Source of the DNA: Archangium violaceum Cb vi76
GTDB taxonomy: Bacteria > Myxococcota > Myxococcia > Myxococcales > Myxococcaceae
Direction: 5' to 3'
Length of the DNA: 64,000 nt
NCBI RefSeq assembly: GCF_000733295.1
Contig: NZ_JPMI01000277.1
Coordinates: 62,001-126,000, forward strand
Shown here: piece by piece, positions 27,586-35,996 of the stretch
How the letters are laid out: each line of letters starts with the position of its first letter
Position numbering within the stretch: the first letter of the stretch is position 1
Program-made: the position numbers and the translations under genes
The notes under the pieces: generated by a model
Seen by the model: only the letters and a program-made list of their open reading frames with translations
The model's database searches: none
What the model was told of the DNA's origin: nothing

Positions 27586-28950
27586 ATGAAACCGGGTGCC
27601 ATGCCGCGCTGCCCGACGTGCCAGAGCGAGTACGCGGAGGACGTCTCGTACTGCCCCCGTGACGGCGCGGCGCTGCTGCCCGCCGTGCTGGAGGGCCGCT
27701 ACCGGTTGCTGTCCCAGCTCGGCGCGGGAGGCATGGGCGTGGTGTACCTCGCCGAGCACCTGGGCCTGCGCAAGAGCGTGGCGGTGAAGCTGCTGCGCGG
27801 CGAGCTGTCGAGGGATCCCACCTTCACCCGCCGCTTCGAGCAGGAGGCCATCGCCGCCAGCCAGATCGGCCACGAGCACATCGTCAACGTGACGGACCTG
27901 GGCCGCACCCCCACCGGCGAGCTCTTCTACGTCATGGAGTTGCTGGAGGGAGAGAGCCTCGGCGCGCTGCTGCTGCGCGAGCGCTCCCTCCCGCTGTGGC
28001 GCGCGGTGCCGATCCTGACGCAGGTGTGCCGGGCGCTCGAGGCGGCGCACGCGCGAGGCATCGTCCACCGGGACGTGAAGCCACAGAACGTGATGCTGCC
28101 GCGGCGGCAGGAGCAGGCGGACTTCGTCAAGGTGGTGGACTTCGGCATCTCCAAGGTGATGCAGGGGCAGCCGGCCAGCGGGCTCACCGAGGCGGGCGCC
28201 ATCCTCGGCACCGCCAACTACATGGCCCCGGAGCAGGCGGCGGGTGGGCCGGTGGATGCCCGGGCGGATGTGTACTCGGTGGGAGTGCTCACCTACGAGG
28301 TCTGCACCGGTACGCTGCCCTTCCGCGGGGACAACACCTTCGCCACCCTGTTGCAGCACCTGGAGGCCACCGCCGAGCCCCCCAGCCGGCGCCGCCCGGA
28401 CCTCGGCCTGCCGCCGGAGCTGGACGTGCTGGTGCTGAGCGCGCTCGCCAAGGACCCGGCCGCGCGCCCCACCCTGGAGGCGTTCCGCGCCGGCCTGGAG
28501 GCGCTCGTCCCGGGCCGCGTGCCCCTCCAGCTCACGCCGGCCATGGCCACCAGCCGCGTGCCCGCGCTCCCGCCCGCCGTGGCCGAGCCCATCGAGCCCA
28601 TCGTCGTGTCCACCCAGAACCTGGAGGCGGTCCACCGTGCCAGGCGCGGAGGGCTCCTCGTGGGAGGCGTGGGCACACTGCTGCTCCTCGGCGGCATGGG
28701 ACTCTGGGCGGCCACCTCACGCACTCCGGCCGTGGAGCCCCCCGCCGTCTCCTCACCGGTGGAGGCCCCCGCTCCCGTAGCCGAAATCCCGAAGGAGTCC
28801 GCTCCCACGCCGGCTCCGGCCGAACGCCCGCCCGAGGGCGAGCAACCCGAAGCCCCGCCGAAGAAGCAGCCGCCGCGCGTGAAGCCCGACAAGCCCCGGC
28901 CCGGTAAGGCCCAGGACAAGGTCCAGGACCTCAAGCCCAACCCCTTCTGA
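27586..28950 (+). CDS. zinc-ribbon Ser/Thr protein kinase with membrane anchor
   Basis: A 454-residue kinase. It starts with a CxxC...CxxD-type zinc-ribbon-like motif (CPTCQSEYAEDVSYCPRDG). The kinase domain is at about 35-305 with Gly loop LGAGGMGVVYLAEH, Lys in VAVKLLRG, HRDVKPQNVML, DFGISK and GTANYMAPEQ, all intact. After a linker comes one membrane helix (about 352-376, LLVGGVGTLLLLGGMGLWAA) and an outside Pro/Glu/Lys-rich tail. Start ATG 27586 lies one base after the activator's stop; ATG 27601 is an alternative. Likely signals from the envelope and may phosphorylate the FHA activator encoded just upstream. Same operon as the TPR/PEGA and lipoprotein genes. Confidence 0.92.
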   Translation: MKPGAMPRCPTCQSEYAEDVSYCPRDGAALLPAVLEGRYRLLSQLGAGGMGVVYLAEHLGLRKSVAVKLLRGELSRDPTFTRRFEQEAIAASQIGHEHIVNVTDLGRTPTGELFYVMELLEGESLGALLLRERSLPLWRAVPILTQVCRALEAAHARGIVHRDVKPQNVMLPRRQEQADFVKVVDFGISKVMQGQPASGLTEAGAILGTANYMAPEQAAGGPVDARADVYSVGVLTYEVCTGTLPFRGDNTFATLLQHLEATAEPPSRRRPDLGLPPELDVLVLSALAKDPAARPTLEAFRAGLEALVPGRVPLQLTPAMATSRVPALPPAVAEPIEPIVVSTQNLEAVHRARRGGLLVGGVGTLLLLGGMGLWAATSRTPAVEPPAVSSPVEAPAPVAEIPKESAPTPAPAERPPEGEQPEAPPKKQPPRVKPDKPRPGKAQDKVQDLKPNPF

Positions 28951-28957
28951 ATCGACG

Positions 28958-29830
28958 ATGACCACCCGCCACCGCCGCATGTCCTTCCCGGCGCTCCTCG
29001 TCGCGCTGCTGCTCGCCCTGGGAGGTACGGGGGCGAGCGCCGCCGAGCCCGGAGCCGCCCGCGCCGCCGCTCGCAAGCACTTCGAGCGCGGTACCACCCT
29101 CTACCAGGAGGGCCGCTACGCCGAGGCCGCCGCCGCCTTCGAGGCCGCCTACCAGACGCTCGCCAACGGCGTGGTGCTCTACAACCTGGGCCAGTGCTAC
29201 GAGAAGCTCGGCGATCTCCAGCGGGCCATCGGCTACTACCGCGACTACCTGCGCATGGTGCCTGGCGCGGAGGACCGGCCGCTCGTCGAGTCCCTCATCG
29301 CCCGGCTGGAGAAACGCCACGAGGAGGAGCGCCGTCCCCAGGTGACCGTCTCCAGCGAGCCGTCGGGTGCACGGGTGCAGGTGGACGGCGAGGCGCGCGG
29401 GGTGACGCCCTGGAGCGACAAGCTGGTGGTGGGCCCGCACCGGCTCGAGGTGACCCACGAGGGCTACCAGCCGCTGCGGCGCGACGTGGAGCTGCGGCCC
29501 GGCGAGCCCCTCGAGCTGCAACTGATGCTCACGCCCCTCCCGAAGAGCGGCGTGGCGGGCAAGCTCCAGCCGGGCCAACCACGGCGGCGCGTCTGGACGT
29601 GGGTGGCGGCGAGCGCGGCGGGCGCGGCGGCGGTGGGGGCGGTGACGCTCGGTCTGCTGGCGCGCTCGGACTCGAGGGAGCTGCTGGCCCGGCCGCACGA
29701 GCGCGCCGAGGCGCAACAGCTGCACGACTCGGCCCTGGGCCGGGCGAGGGCCTCCAACATCCTCACCGGTACCGCGGGCGTGGCCCTGCTGGCGGGCACG
29801 GCCCTGTTCTACTTCGAGGGGAGCTTCTGA
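28958..29830 (+). CDS. TPR and PEGA domain exported protein
   Basis: A 290-residue protein with a signal peptide (LLVALLLALGGTGASA, cleavage near 28). Residues about 35-110 are TPR helices (FERGTTLYQEGRYAEAAAAF, LYNLGQCYEKLGDLQRAIGY). Residues about 125-190 are a PEGA domain (VTVSSEPSGARVQVDGEARG, HRLEVTHEGYQPL), a beta-sandwich that links to cell-wall or surface scaffolds. Two hydrophobic segments follow near the C-terminus (AASAAGAAAVGAVTLGLL and the last 25 residues). This TPR-PEGA layout is very common beside myxobacterial kinases, probably as an envelope partner or sensor. Eight bases after the kinase stop; ATG 28979 is an alternative start. Confidence 0.87.
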   Translation: MTTRHRRMSFPALLVALLLALGGTGASAAEPGAARAAARKHFERGTTLYQEGRYAEAAAAFEAAYQTLANGVVLYNLGQCYEKLGDLQRAIGYYRDYLRMVPGAEDRPLVESLIARLEKRHEEERRPQVTVSSEPSGARVQVDGEARGVTPWSDKLVVGPHRLEVTHEGYQPLRRDVELRPGEPLELQLMLTPLPKSGVAGKLQPGQPRRRVWTWVAASAAGAAAVGAVTLGLLARSDSRELLARPHERAEAQQLHDSALGRARASNILTGTAGVALLAGTALFYFEGSF

Positions 29831-29831
29831 C

Positions 29832-30926
29832 GTGCGCGCGTGGCTGACGGTGGTGATGATGGCCCTGGCGGGCTGTAGCGTGCAGGTGACGGGCGCGCCG
29901 TGCCAGGACGACCTGCAGTGCCCGAGTGCCCAGCGCTGCACTCCCGAGGGGCAGTGCGTGGCGGGCGCCCGCTCCGGGGAGCACCTGCTCGAGTCCTGCC
30001 GCACGGCGATGGAGACGCTCGCCCGGCGCGCGGACCAGTGTTACGGCGGGAAGACCCCGGAGAGCTACCCGCGGCTGGCGGACGCGGAGTCGGTGTGCGC
30101 CTCGGTGGTGGCGAGCGTCGAGGGGGGCCGGCAGGCCTTCGTCCCGGAGCGGTTCGGCGCCTGCGTGCGCCAACTGCGCGACCTGCCCTGTGGCGCGATG
30201 ACGCTCGATGACTTCAGCCAGGGCAACCTGCTGGCGCGCTGCGAGGCCCTGGAATCCCAGGTGGCGGAAGGCAACCCGTGTGGCAGCAACCTGGACTGCC
30301 AGGGCGGCTGGTGCGACACGAGCGCCGGCTGCGCCTCGGGGGTGTGCAAGCGCTACGTGCCCGCGGGGAGCGGGTGTGACGGCGGCGTCCCGTGCCAGCC
30401 CGGCTCCACCTGCTCGCTCAACGTGTGCCGCGCGCACGCGAACCTGGGCGAGTCCTGCGCCTGGGGCATCCGCTGCGCGCCGGAGGCCAACGCCGCGTGC
30501 GTGGACAACCGGTGCGTCGCGCGCAAGGCGTCCGGTACGTGCAAGAGCGCCGACGAGTGCGAGCCCGGCATGGCCTGCGTGAAGCTCAACGTGGACGCGG
30601 GCCCGGACGCCCCGCGCGAGTGCCGCCCGGCCCGGGGGCTGGACGAGTCCTGCACGCCCGGAGCCTCCGAGTGTGGCGGCCTGCTCTACTGCGAGGCCGC
30701 CACGGCGCGCTGCCGTCCCTGGAGGGAGCTCGGACAGACCTGTTATGACCCGGATGGCACGAAGGAGCTGGCCATGTGCATGGGGAGCCGGTGCGCCTTC
30801 GGTGCCTTCCTCCAGCTCGTCTGCCAGCAGTACGTCACCCCGGGAGGGAGCTGCCTGGCGGACGGAGACTGCGGCCCCACGGGTGCCTGCCGCAACAAGG
30901 TCTGCGTCACCACGTGGTGCCGGTGA
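29832..30926 (+). CDS. Cys-rich lipoprotein (Dickkopf-like repeats)
   Basis: A 364-residue exported lipoprotein; lipobox MALAGC is near residue 15. It contains about 34 cysteines, mostly in a repeating C-x-x-D-x-x-C...G-x-x-C pattern (CQDDLQC, CGSNLDC, CKSADEC, GDCGPTGAC), resembling the EGF/Dickkopf-N-like repeats of delta-proteobacterial surface proteins. These form disulfide-stabilised modules, often adhesive or regulatory. Start is GTG 29832, immediately after the preceding stop, so it is translationally linked to the TPR/PEGA gene and closes the five-gene operon. A CTGTAG...CTACAG inverted repeat just after the stop (30928-30947) may end transcription from both sides. Confidence 0.87.
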   Translation: MRAWLTVVMMALAGCSVQVTGAPCQDDLQCPSAQRCTPEGQCVAGARSGEHLLESCRTAMETLARRADQCYGGKTPESYPRLADAESVCASVVASVEGGRQAFVPERFGACVRQLRDLPCGAMTLDDFSQGNLLARCEALESQVAEGNPCGSNLDCQGGWCDTSAGCASGVCKRYVPAGSGCDGGVPCQPGSTCSLNVCRAHANLGESCAWGIRCAPEANAACVDNRCVARKASGTCKSADECEPGMACVKLNVDAGPDAPRECRPARGLDESCTPGASECGGLLYCEAATARCRPWRELGQTCYDPDGTKELAMCMGSRCAFGAFLQLVCQQYVTPGGSCLADGDCGPTGACRNKVCVTTWCR

Positions 30927-30980
30927 GCTGTAGACTCGAGCCTACAGGGGACGCCGGGCCCGTAGGCCGCGGCCAACACC

Positions 30981-33194
30981 CTACCCGGCGGCCAGCCGCA
31001 CCTGCTGACGGGGCTGGGAGACCTCGGCCGCCGCGGGCAGGGTGACGGTGATGAGAGTGCCCCGGCCCTCGCGGCTCTCCGCGCGCAGCGTGCCGCCCAG
31101 GCTGGTGACGATGGCGTGGCTCACCGACAGCCCCAGCCCCGAGCTGCCGGGCACCGTGGCGACGAAGGGCTCGAAGATGCGGGAGAGCGCATCGGGCGCC
31201 AGTCCCTTGCCCGTGTCCTGGACCTCCACCACCGCCTCGCCATCCTCGCTGGTGTAGGCGGCCACCCGCAGCACGTTGCGCGCGGCGTCCGCGGGGTTCA
31301 TCGACTGCACCGCGTTGAGCAGCAGGTTGAGGAAGAGCTGGGTGAGCCGGGCCTCGTCCGCGTCCACCGCGGGCAACTCGAAGAAGTCCCGCTCCAGCCG
31401 GGCCCGCTGGCTCACCTGGCCGCGGATGAGCTTCAACGCGTTCTCCAGCACCGGCTGCAGCTCCACCCGCGCCTGGTGCTCCGGCGGCTTGCGAGAGAGC
31501 GTCCGGAGATCCTGGACAATATGCTTGAGCCGCAGCGCCCCCTCGGACGTCTCGGACAGGGCCTCCATCACCTCGTCCAGCTCCTCGGATACCGCCGCGC
31601 CCTGGCCGCGCAGCGACTCGCCCATGCGCTCCAGCTCCTCGCGCGCGTAGGAGAGGTTGGCCAGCATGAAGGCCAGCGGGTTGTTCATCTCGTGCCCCAC
31701 CGCCGCCGCCAACGAGCCCAGCGCCGAGAGCCGATCCGCCTGGAGGAGCCGCGTCTCCATCTGCTTGCGCAGCGTCACGTCCCGGGCGAACACCCGCAGG
31801 CCCGCGGGATCCGACAACTGCTCCACCGTCAGCTCCCAGTAGTGGCCCGCCAGCTGAACCAGGGGAGCGGGCTCGCCCGCGGGCGCACCCCGCCAGGACC
31901 ACTGCAGCGCCGCCTGCACCAGCGGGTGCCGCCCTCCCTGCACCACCATCTCCGGGAAGGCCCTGTGCGCGGCCGGGTTGGCGTAGCGCAGCTCGCCCTC
32001 CATGCTCAGCTCCAGCAACGGCTCCGGGTGCAGCAGCGGGAAGGAGGCCAGCCGGTACATGGGCTCCTCCAGCGCGCGCATCCCCGACACGTCGCGCACC
32101 ATCAACCCCAGGCGCTGCCGCGTCTCGCCAGGCACCGGCGCGCACGGGGTGACCTCCGCCGCGTACCAGCGCGTCTCGCCCTCCACCTCCAACCGGTACT
32201 CCTGCCGTCCGTCCGCCCCGCCATGGCGCACCGCGCACATCAGCGACAGCAACGGCTCGGCCGCCTCAGCCCCCAACACCTCCGTCAGCGTGCGCCCCTC
32301 GGCGCCGCTCACGTCCCGGCCAAAGGCCCTGCCCGTGGGTGACCACAACCGGTGGCACCGATCCTCTCCGTCCAGCTCCGCCACCACGTACTCGGCGCTC
32401 CGGGACTTGCGCGGCACCGGGGCCTGCTCCCGCCCCTCCGACGGCAGGACGAAACCCTCCACCCGGAACGGCCCCATCAGCATCTCCAGGCCGGAGCCAT
32501 CCGTGTTCATCCGCGTGAGGACGGACACCAGCGAGGCGACGTCCGGCTCGGACAGGCGCCGGGTGAGGACGATGCCATCGGCCAGCGTGGGCGCGGTGAA
32601 GGCGAACGTCATCAGCCGGGGCTCATCCTCCGCCCCCACGTAGGTGGCCAGGGTGGCGCGCATGGCATGCTCGTCCGCGTGGTTGGAGTAGATGGCCGTC
32701 ACGTCCGCCTCTCCGGTCAGCACCGCGTGGATCGCCTTGCGGTAGGTGCCCCAGAAGCGCTGCTGGGAGAAGAGCTCGTTCGTGCGCAGCCCCCGCGACT
32801 CCAGGTAGCGCACCGGCAGCAGGTGCCCCCCGGTGGAGCGCGGCGCCACCCAGGCCACGCGCTTGCCCTGGAGCGTCTCCAGGGTGAGCGGCTCGTCCGC
32901 GCGGCACACCAGCGCCGAGTGGTAGTGGTAGCTCCCCGAGCGCACCGCGCGCAGCACCGCCCTCGCCCTCGGCGCGATGGCATCACACTGCTCGGCCGTG
33001 GCCCACGCCATGTCCACGTGGCCCGCCACCAGCTCCGCCTCCAGCGCCTCGTACGTGGGCGCTATCTCCACCATCACCGTCCGGCCCAGCCGCTCCGACA
33101 ACGCCCGCCCGAACAGCTCCACGCGGACGTGCTCCCTCACGTCACCCAGAGCCGGGTAGATCATGAAGCGGATGGGGGTGGTCGGCGTGGTCAC
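30981..33194 (-). CDS. histidine kinase with PhnD-like N-terminal domain and PAS domains
   Basis: A 737-residue protein. Residues about 8-270 are a periplasmic-binding-protein fold of the PhnD/phosphonate type (RFMIYPALGDVREHVRVELF, EAELVAGHVDMAWATAEQC, YHYHSALVCRADEPL, GKRVAWVAPRSTGGH, LTGEADVTAIYS). There is no signal peptide or membrane helix before or after it, so this domain should lie in the cytosol. Two PAS-like regions follow, then HisKA with H-box VGHEMNNPL and HATPase with NLLLNAVQSM, DTGKGL and GSSGLGLSVS, a NtrB-like core. GTG 33194 is chosen because AAGGAGG is eight bases upstream; ATG 33257 has no site. Orphan kinase; ligand unknown, phosphonate or similar oxyanion possible. Confidence 0.88.
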   Translation of the reverse strand: MTTPTTPIRFMIYPALGDVREHVRVELFGRALSERLGRTVMVEIAPTYEALEAELVAGHVDMAWATAEQCDAIAPRARAVLRAVRSGSYHYHSALVCRADEPLTLETLQGKRVAWVAPRSTGGHLLPVRYLESRGLRTNELFSQQRFWGTYRKAIHAVLTGEADVTAIYSNHADEHAMRATLATYVGAEDEPRLMTFAFTAPTLADGIVLTRRLSEPDVASLVSVLTRMNTDGSGLEMLMGPFRVEGFVLPSEGREQAPVPRKSRSAEYVVAELDGEDRCHRLWSPTGRAFGRDVSGAEGRTLTEVLGAEAAEPLLSLMCAVRHGGADGRQEYRLEVEGETRWYAAEVTPCAPVPGETRQRLGLMVRDVSGMRALEEPMYRLASFPLLHPEPLLELSMEGELRYANPAAHRAFPEMVVQGGRHPLVQAALQWSWRGAPAGEPAPLVQLAGHYWELTVEQLSDPAGLRVFARDVTLRKQMETRLLQADRLSALGSLAAAVGHEMNNPLAFMLANLSYAREELERMGESLRGQGAAVSEELDEVMEALSETSEGALRLKHIVQDLRTLSRKPPEHQARVELQPVLENALKLIRGQVSQRARLERDFFELPAVDADEARLTQLFLNLLLNAVQSMNPADAARNVLRVAAYTSEDGEAVVEVQDTGKGLAPDALSRIFEPFVATVPGSSGLGLSVSHAIVTSLGGTLRAESREGRGTLITVTLPAAAEVSQPRQQVRLAAG

Positions 33195-33366
33195 GTGCGC
33201 TGCCTCCTTGGATGCCCCCCGGGCCCGGGAGCGGCCCCTATCAACTCCGGCATCCATGGTGCACGATATTTTTAGCTCATTCCACAGAATTCCTGATTCA
33301 CGGGAATGGAGAGCTTGTCCGACACGGCGTGCTTCACCCGAAGTCCGGGTTCAGAAGGCCTTGAAG

Positions 33367-33606
33367 TCAGAAGGCCTTGAAGGTGGTGATGGTGTAGGTG
33401 TCCTTGACACCCGGCAGGGTCTGGATGCGCTCGGTGACGAAGCGGCCGATGTCCTGGTCCTTGTCGAGGTGGAACCTGGCCAGCAGATCGTAGCCCCCGG
33501 AGGTGGAGTAGACCTCGGAGGCCTCGTCGACCTGGTCGGCGATCATCGCCGCGGTCTTGTAGGTCTGCCCCAGCTCACACTTGATCATGACGAAGATGGT
33601 GTGCAC
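33367..33606 (-). CDS. Lrp/AsnC ligand-binding (RAM) domain protein
   Basis: A 79-residue stand-alone RAM domain: FVMIKCELGQTYKTAAMIA, SEVYSTSGGYDLLARFHL, IQTLPGVKDTYTITTF. It lacks the helix-turn-helix of full Lrp/AsnC proteins. Such stand-alone forms bind amino acids and oligomerise, and may modulate other regulators. Start is GTG 33606. Its last five codons with the stop are duplicated in tandem just beyond the gene (33351-33366). Twenty bases or fewer upstream on the same strand lies the desaturase gene, so they may be cotranscribed. Confidence 0.88.
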   Translation of the reverse strand: MHTIFVMIKCELGQTYKTAAMIADQVDEASEVYSTSGGYDLLARFHLDKDQDIGRFVTERIQTLPGVKDTYTITTFKAF

Positions 33607-33620
33607 GGGAAGTCACCCTA

Positions 33621-34757
33621 TCACGCGACTTCGGGGAGCGGGCCGGCAGCCGGAGCGGCGTCACGGCGGGAGAGCCGCCGCATGGAGGCCTTGCCCACGA
33701 CGATGTCCACCATCTTGCGCGCGCGCGTCCAGACGCTCTCCTGCACGTAGGGGATGCCGTGCTTCTCGCAGATCGCGCGCACCTTGGGCTGCATGCGCTG
33801 GTACTGGAGCATGGAGACGTCGGGGAAGATGTGGTGCTCGATCTGGTAGTTGAGCCAGAGGTGGAGGTAGTCGTTGAGATCTCCCCCGGTGCGGTAGTTG
33901 GCGCTGCCGATCACCTGCTGGAGGTAGCGCTCGCCCTTGTTCTCGGGCTTGGAGTCGAAGCGGTAGAGGTCCTCGCCGGTGTGGTTGGGCCCCACGACGA
34001 GGAAGGTGTGCACGTTGGTGATGACCTCGGCCATGAGCGAGTTGCACAGGGCGCTGAAGCCGGCCCAGGCGCTCAGGGGCAGGAAGAGCGCGGGGAGGAC
34101 GGCGAAGTTCCAGAGGACGTAGGGGGCGTAGCCGCTGAGCAGCACCTCGCGCCACTCCTCGCGGGTGAGGGGCCCGTTGGGGCGGTGCTTGCGGCGGAGC
34201 GAGGCGAGCGTCTCGGGGGAGTAGTAGCTGGCGCGCCAGGTGATGGCGAGCAGGGCGAGCTGGAGGTAGCGCAGGGCGAGCGGGCGGTTGGGGTTGCGGA
34301 GGGAGCCCTCGGCGTTGCGCTCGAGGAGATCCGGATCCGCGTCCTCGCCGGTGTGCGAGTGGTGGAGGACGTTGTGCTCGTAGACCCAGGCCTCGGGGAG
34401 GATCCAATCGAGCCAGTCGAGGAAGCGGCGATTGCCCTTGGCGAAGCCCTTGCTGGTGCGCTCGACGGGGGCACCGGGGACGCGGTCGTAGCCGCGGTGA
34501 CCCACGTGGTGCATGAGCAGCCAGCGGGTGGAGCGGCCGAGCCCCATGGCGGCGGCGCTCAGCGGGTTGGGCATCACCCAGCAGGTGGCCAGGCCGAGCA
34601 CGGAGGCGGCGCGGCCCCAGTTCTCGATCTTCCGCAGGTGGGCGAGGTCCGCCTCGCTGACGGAGGCGTCGATCTCATCGCGCAAGGCGCGGATGTCGGC
34701 CAGGAAGGCCTCCACGTCGACGGTCGAGGGATCGAAGTCAGGGGTGGCGCGGGACAT
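33621..34757 (-). CDS. fatty acid desaturase
   Basis: A 378-residue membrane desaturase/hydroxylase. The three di-iron His boxes are present: HHVGHRGYD, HNVLHHSH and the C-terminal QIEHHIFPD. Hydrophobic segments flank them (LALLAITWRAS, FAVLPALFLPLSAWAGF). Family members put double bonds into lipid acyl chains using O2 and a ferredoxin or cytochrome; the QxxHH third box is typical of front-end or Delta-type desaturases. GAGG is nine bases before ATG 34757. Downstream on the same strand is a 79-residue AsnC-type protein. Probably tunes membrane fluidity. Confidence 0.9.
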   Translation of the reverse strand: MSRATPDFDPSTVDVEAFLADIRALRDEIDASVSEADLAHLRKIENWGRAASVLGLATCWVMPNPLSAAAMGLGRSTRWLLMHHVGHRGYDRVPGAPVERTSKGFAKGNRRFLDWLDWILPEAWVYEHNVLHHSHTGEDADPDLLERNAEGSLRNPNRPLALRYLQLALLAITWRASYYSPETLASLRRKHRPNGPLTREEWREVLLSGYAPYVLWNFAVLPALFLPLSAWAGFSALCNSLMAEVITNVHTFLVVGPNHTGEDLYRFDSKPENKGERYLQQVIGSANYRTGGDLNDYLHLWLNYQIEHHIFPDVSMLQYQRMQPKVRAICEKHGIPYVQESVWTRARKMVDIVVGKASMRRLSRRDAAPAAGPLPEVA

Positions 34758-34945
34758 GCGGGGGGACCTCGGGCGGGCGGAACGGAGATGGGGGGCGAAG
34801 GAGAGCGGGCCCGCCTGTGCGCGCTCGGGGGCCGCACGGTAGCCGCAGGGTGGTGGCTCGGGGAAGGGCCTCGCGCGGCCAGGATGGAAGCCGCCCAGAG
34901 CCGGAAGCCCAAGAAGGAGTTGAAGAAGTGAGGTACACCCGGGCC

Positions 34946-35149
34946 ATGTTCCGTATCACCCTCATGGGACTTCTCGGCATTCTTGCAGCGTGCAGCTTTA
35001 CAGCCATTGGCCAGGCTGCGGATTGGCTGTGGCGCCATCAGAAAGAAATCATGGTCGGCGCCACCGTCGTTGCCGCGGGAACCGCTTTCGTTGTCATCTC
35101 CACCGGCGCGGGACTGATAGTCCTCGCCCCCCTGGTGCTGCTGTCATGA
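34946..35149 (+). CDS. small lipoprotein/membrane protein
   Basis: A 67-residue protein with lipobox-like ILAACS (Cys about 14), a charged middle (WRHQKEIM) and a strongly hydrophobic C-terminal segment (TVVAAGTAFVVISTGAGLIVLAPLVLL). Its stop overlaps the next gene's start (ATGA), so the pair is coupled. No strong ribosome site; a GTG 18 bases upstream is an alternative start. Unknown family; the layout of a small membrane protein coupled to a soluble partner recalls immunity or anchor proteins (inference only). Confidence 0.65.
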   Translation: MFRITLMGLLGILAACSFTAIGQAADWLWRHQKEIMVGATVVAAGTAFVVISTGAGLIVLAPLVLLS

Positions 35150-35889
35150 GCCTCGACATAGACGCGACTTGCGGCGTCCTCGAAAAGCTCCAGGAGAAAT
35201 TCGGCTCGCCATCAGATACGGAGTTGCTCAGGACGGCAGCACTCGCGCTCCATTTCATCTGGGGCAGCGGTCATCTCCACAATTTCGAGGACTATCTGGC
35301 GTGTTTCAGGCCAGGGGATTCCCATCCCCCGCCCTCCTCCTTCGATACACGCGAGCGGGCCGAGGCTTCGCTACAGCAACCGATGGATCCTCGAGTCGCA
35401 CATCGCGTTGTCATCTCAGGCAGTCGATACGCTGTCGGTTACTCGCCCGAGCATGGAAGCCGATTCCTGGTCCGCATCCCCGAAAGAGCAGGGCTGGCCA
35501 CAACCATTCATCCCCTGAGTGCGCTCATGAGTGAGGCCTTTGCGGTCCTCCGCCAGGCTCGTGCGCATGCTCACGCTCCCGAGGACAAGGAGTCGGTCGA
35601 CATCGCCCTGCTCGCCATCCATTTCATCCTGGAGAGCAACCAGTCATCCCACTTCAAGAGTTTCCTCGAGAATTTTGATTCGGACACTCCCCGCCCCCCG
35701 CTCTGTACCTTCAGCTCCCGGAAGGAGGCCGATACCTGGTTGAACGCCCACCCCAGGCCTCCCCACGGCGCAGGAGTGGACATCGCTGGCCAGCACTACT
35801 CCGTGGGCTACGCGCGCGACAGCGAGCTCCGGGTACTGGTGCGCAGACCAACGCTGGAAGAGCTGGGACTCGCCGAGGAAGACGAGTAA
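35146..35889 (+). CDS. unknown protein made of two homologous halves
   Basis: A 247-residue soluble protein with internal duplication. Half 1 (about 20-112) has LALHFIWGSGHLHNFEDYL, SSFDTRERAEASL and ISGSRYAVGYSPEHGSRFLVRIP; half 2 (about 135-235) has LAIHFILESNQSSHFKSFL, CTFSSRKEADTWLN and IAGQHYSVGYARDSELRVLVRRP. Each half is a helix pair followed by a short beta-rich V/I-GxxYxVGYxxxxxxRxLVR element. No signal, membrane helix or catalytic motif. Translationally coupled by ATGA to the small lipoprotein upstream. Family not recognised. Confidence 0.78.
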   Translation: MSLDIDATCGVLEKLQEKFGSPSDTELLRTAALALHFIWGSGHLHNFEDYLACFRPGDSHPPPSSFDTRERAEASLQQPMDPRVAHRVVISGSRYAVGYSPEHGSRFLVRIPERAGLATTIHPLSALMSEAFAVLRQARAHAHAPEDKESVDIALLAIHFILESNQSSHFKSFLENFDSDTPRPPLCTFSSRKEADTWLNAHPRPPHGAGVDIAGQHYSVGYARDSELRVLVRRPTLEELGLAEEDE

Positions 35890-35923
35890 CGCGCCGTCGG
35901 GATCCAACCCGATGTCCGAGAGA

Positions 35924-35957
35924 CCCTCACCCCGTCCCTCTCCCGGAGGGCGAGGGG
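35924..35957. repeat. intergenic palindromic repeat (copy 1)
   Basis: CCCTCACCCCGTCCCTCTCC followed by CGGAGGGCGAGGGG makes an imperfect hairpin between convergent genes. The same arms recur at 41561, 41621, 49446, 60318 and 60421. Confidence 0.75.
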
Positions 35958-35996
35958 TTGTTGGTCGGAGTGAGGGGACGGTGGACGCTGATTGCT

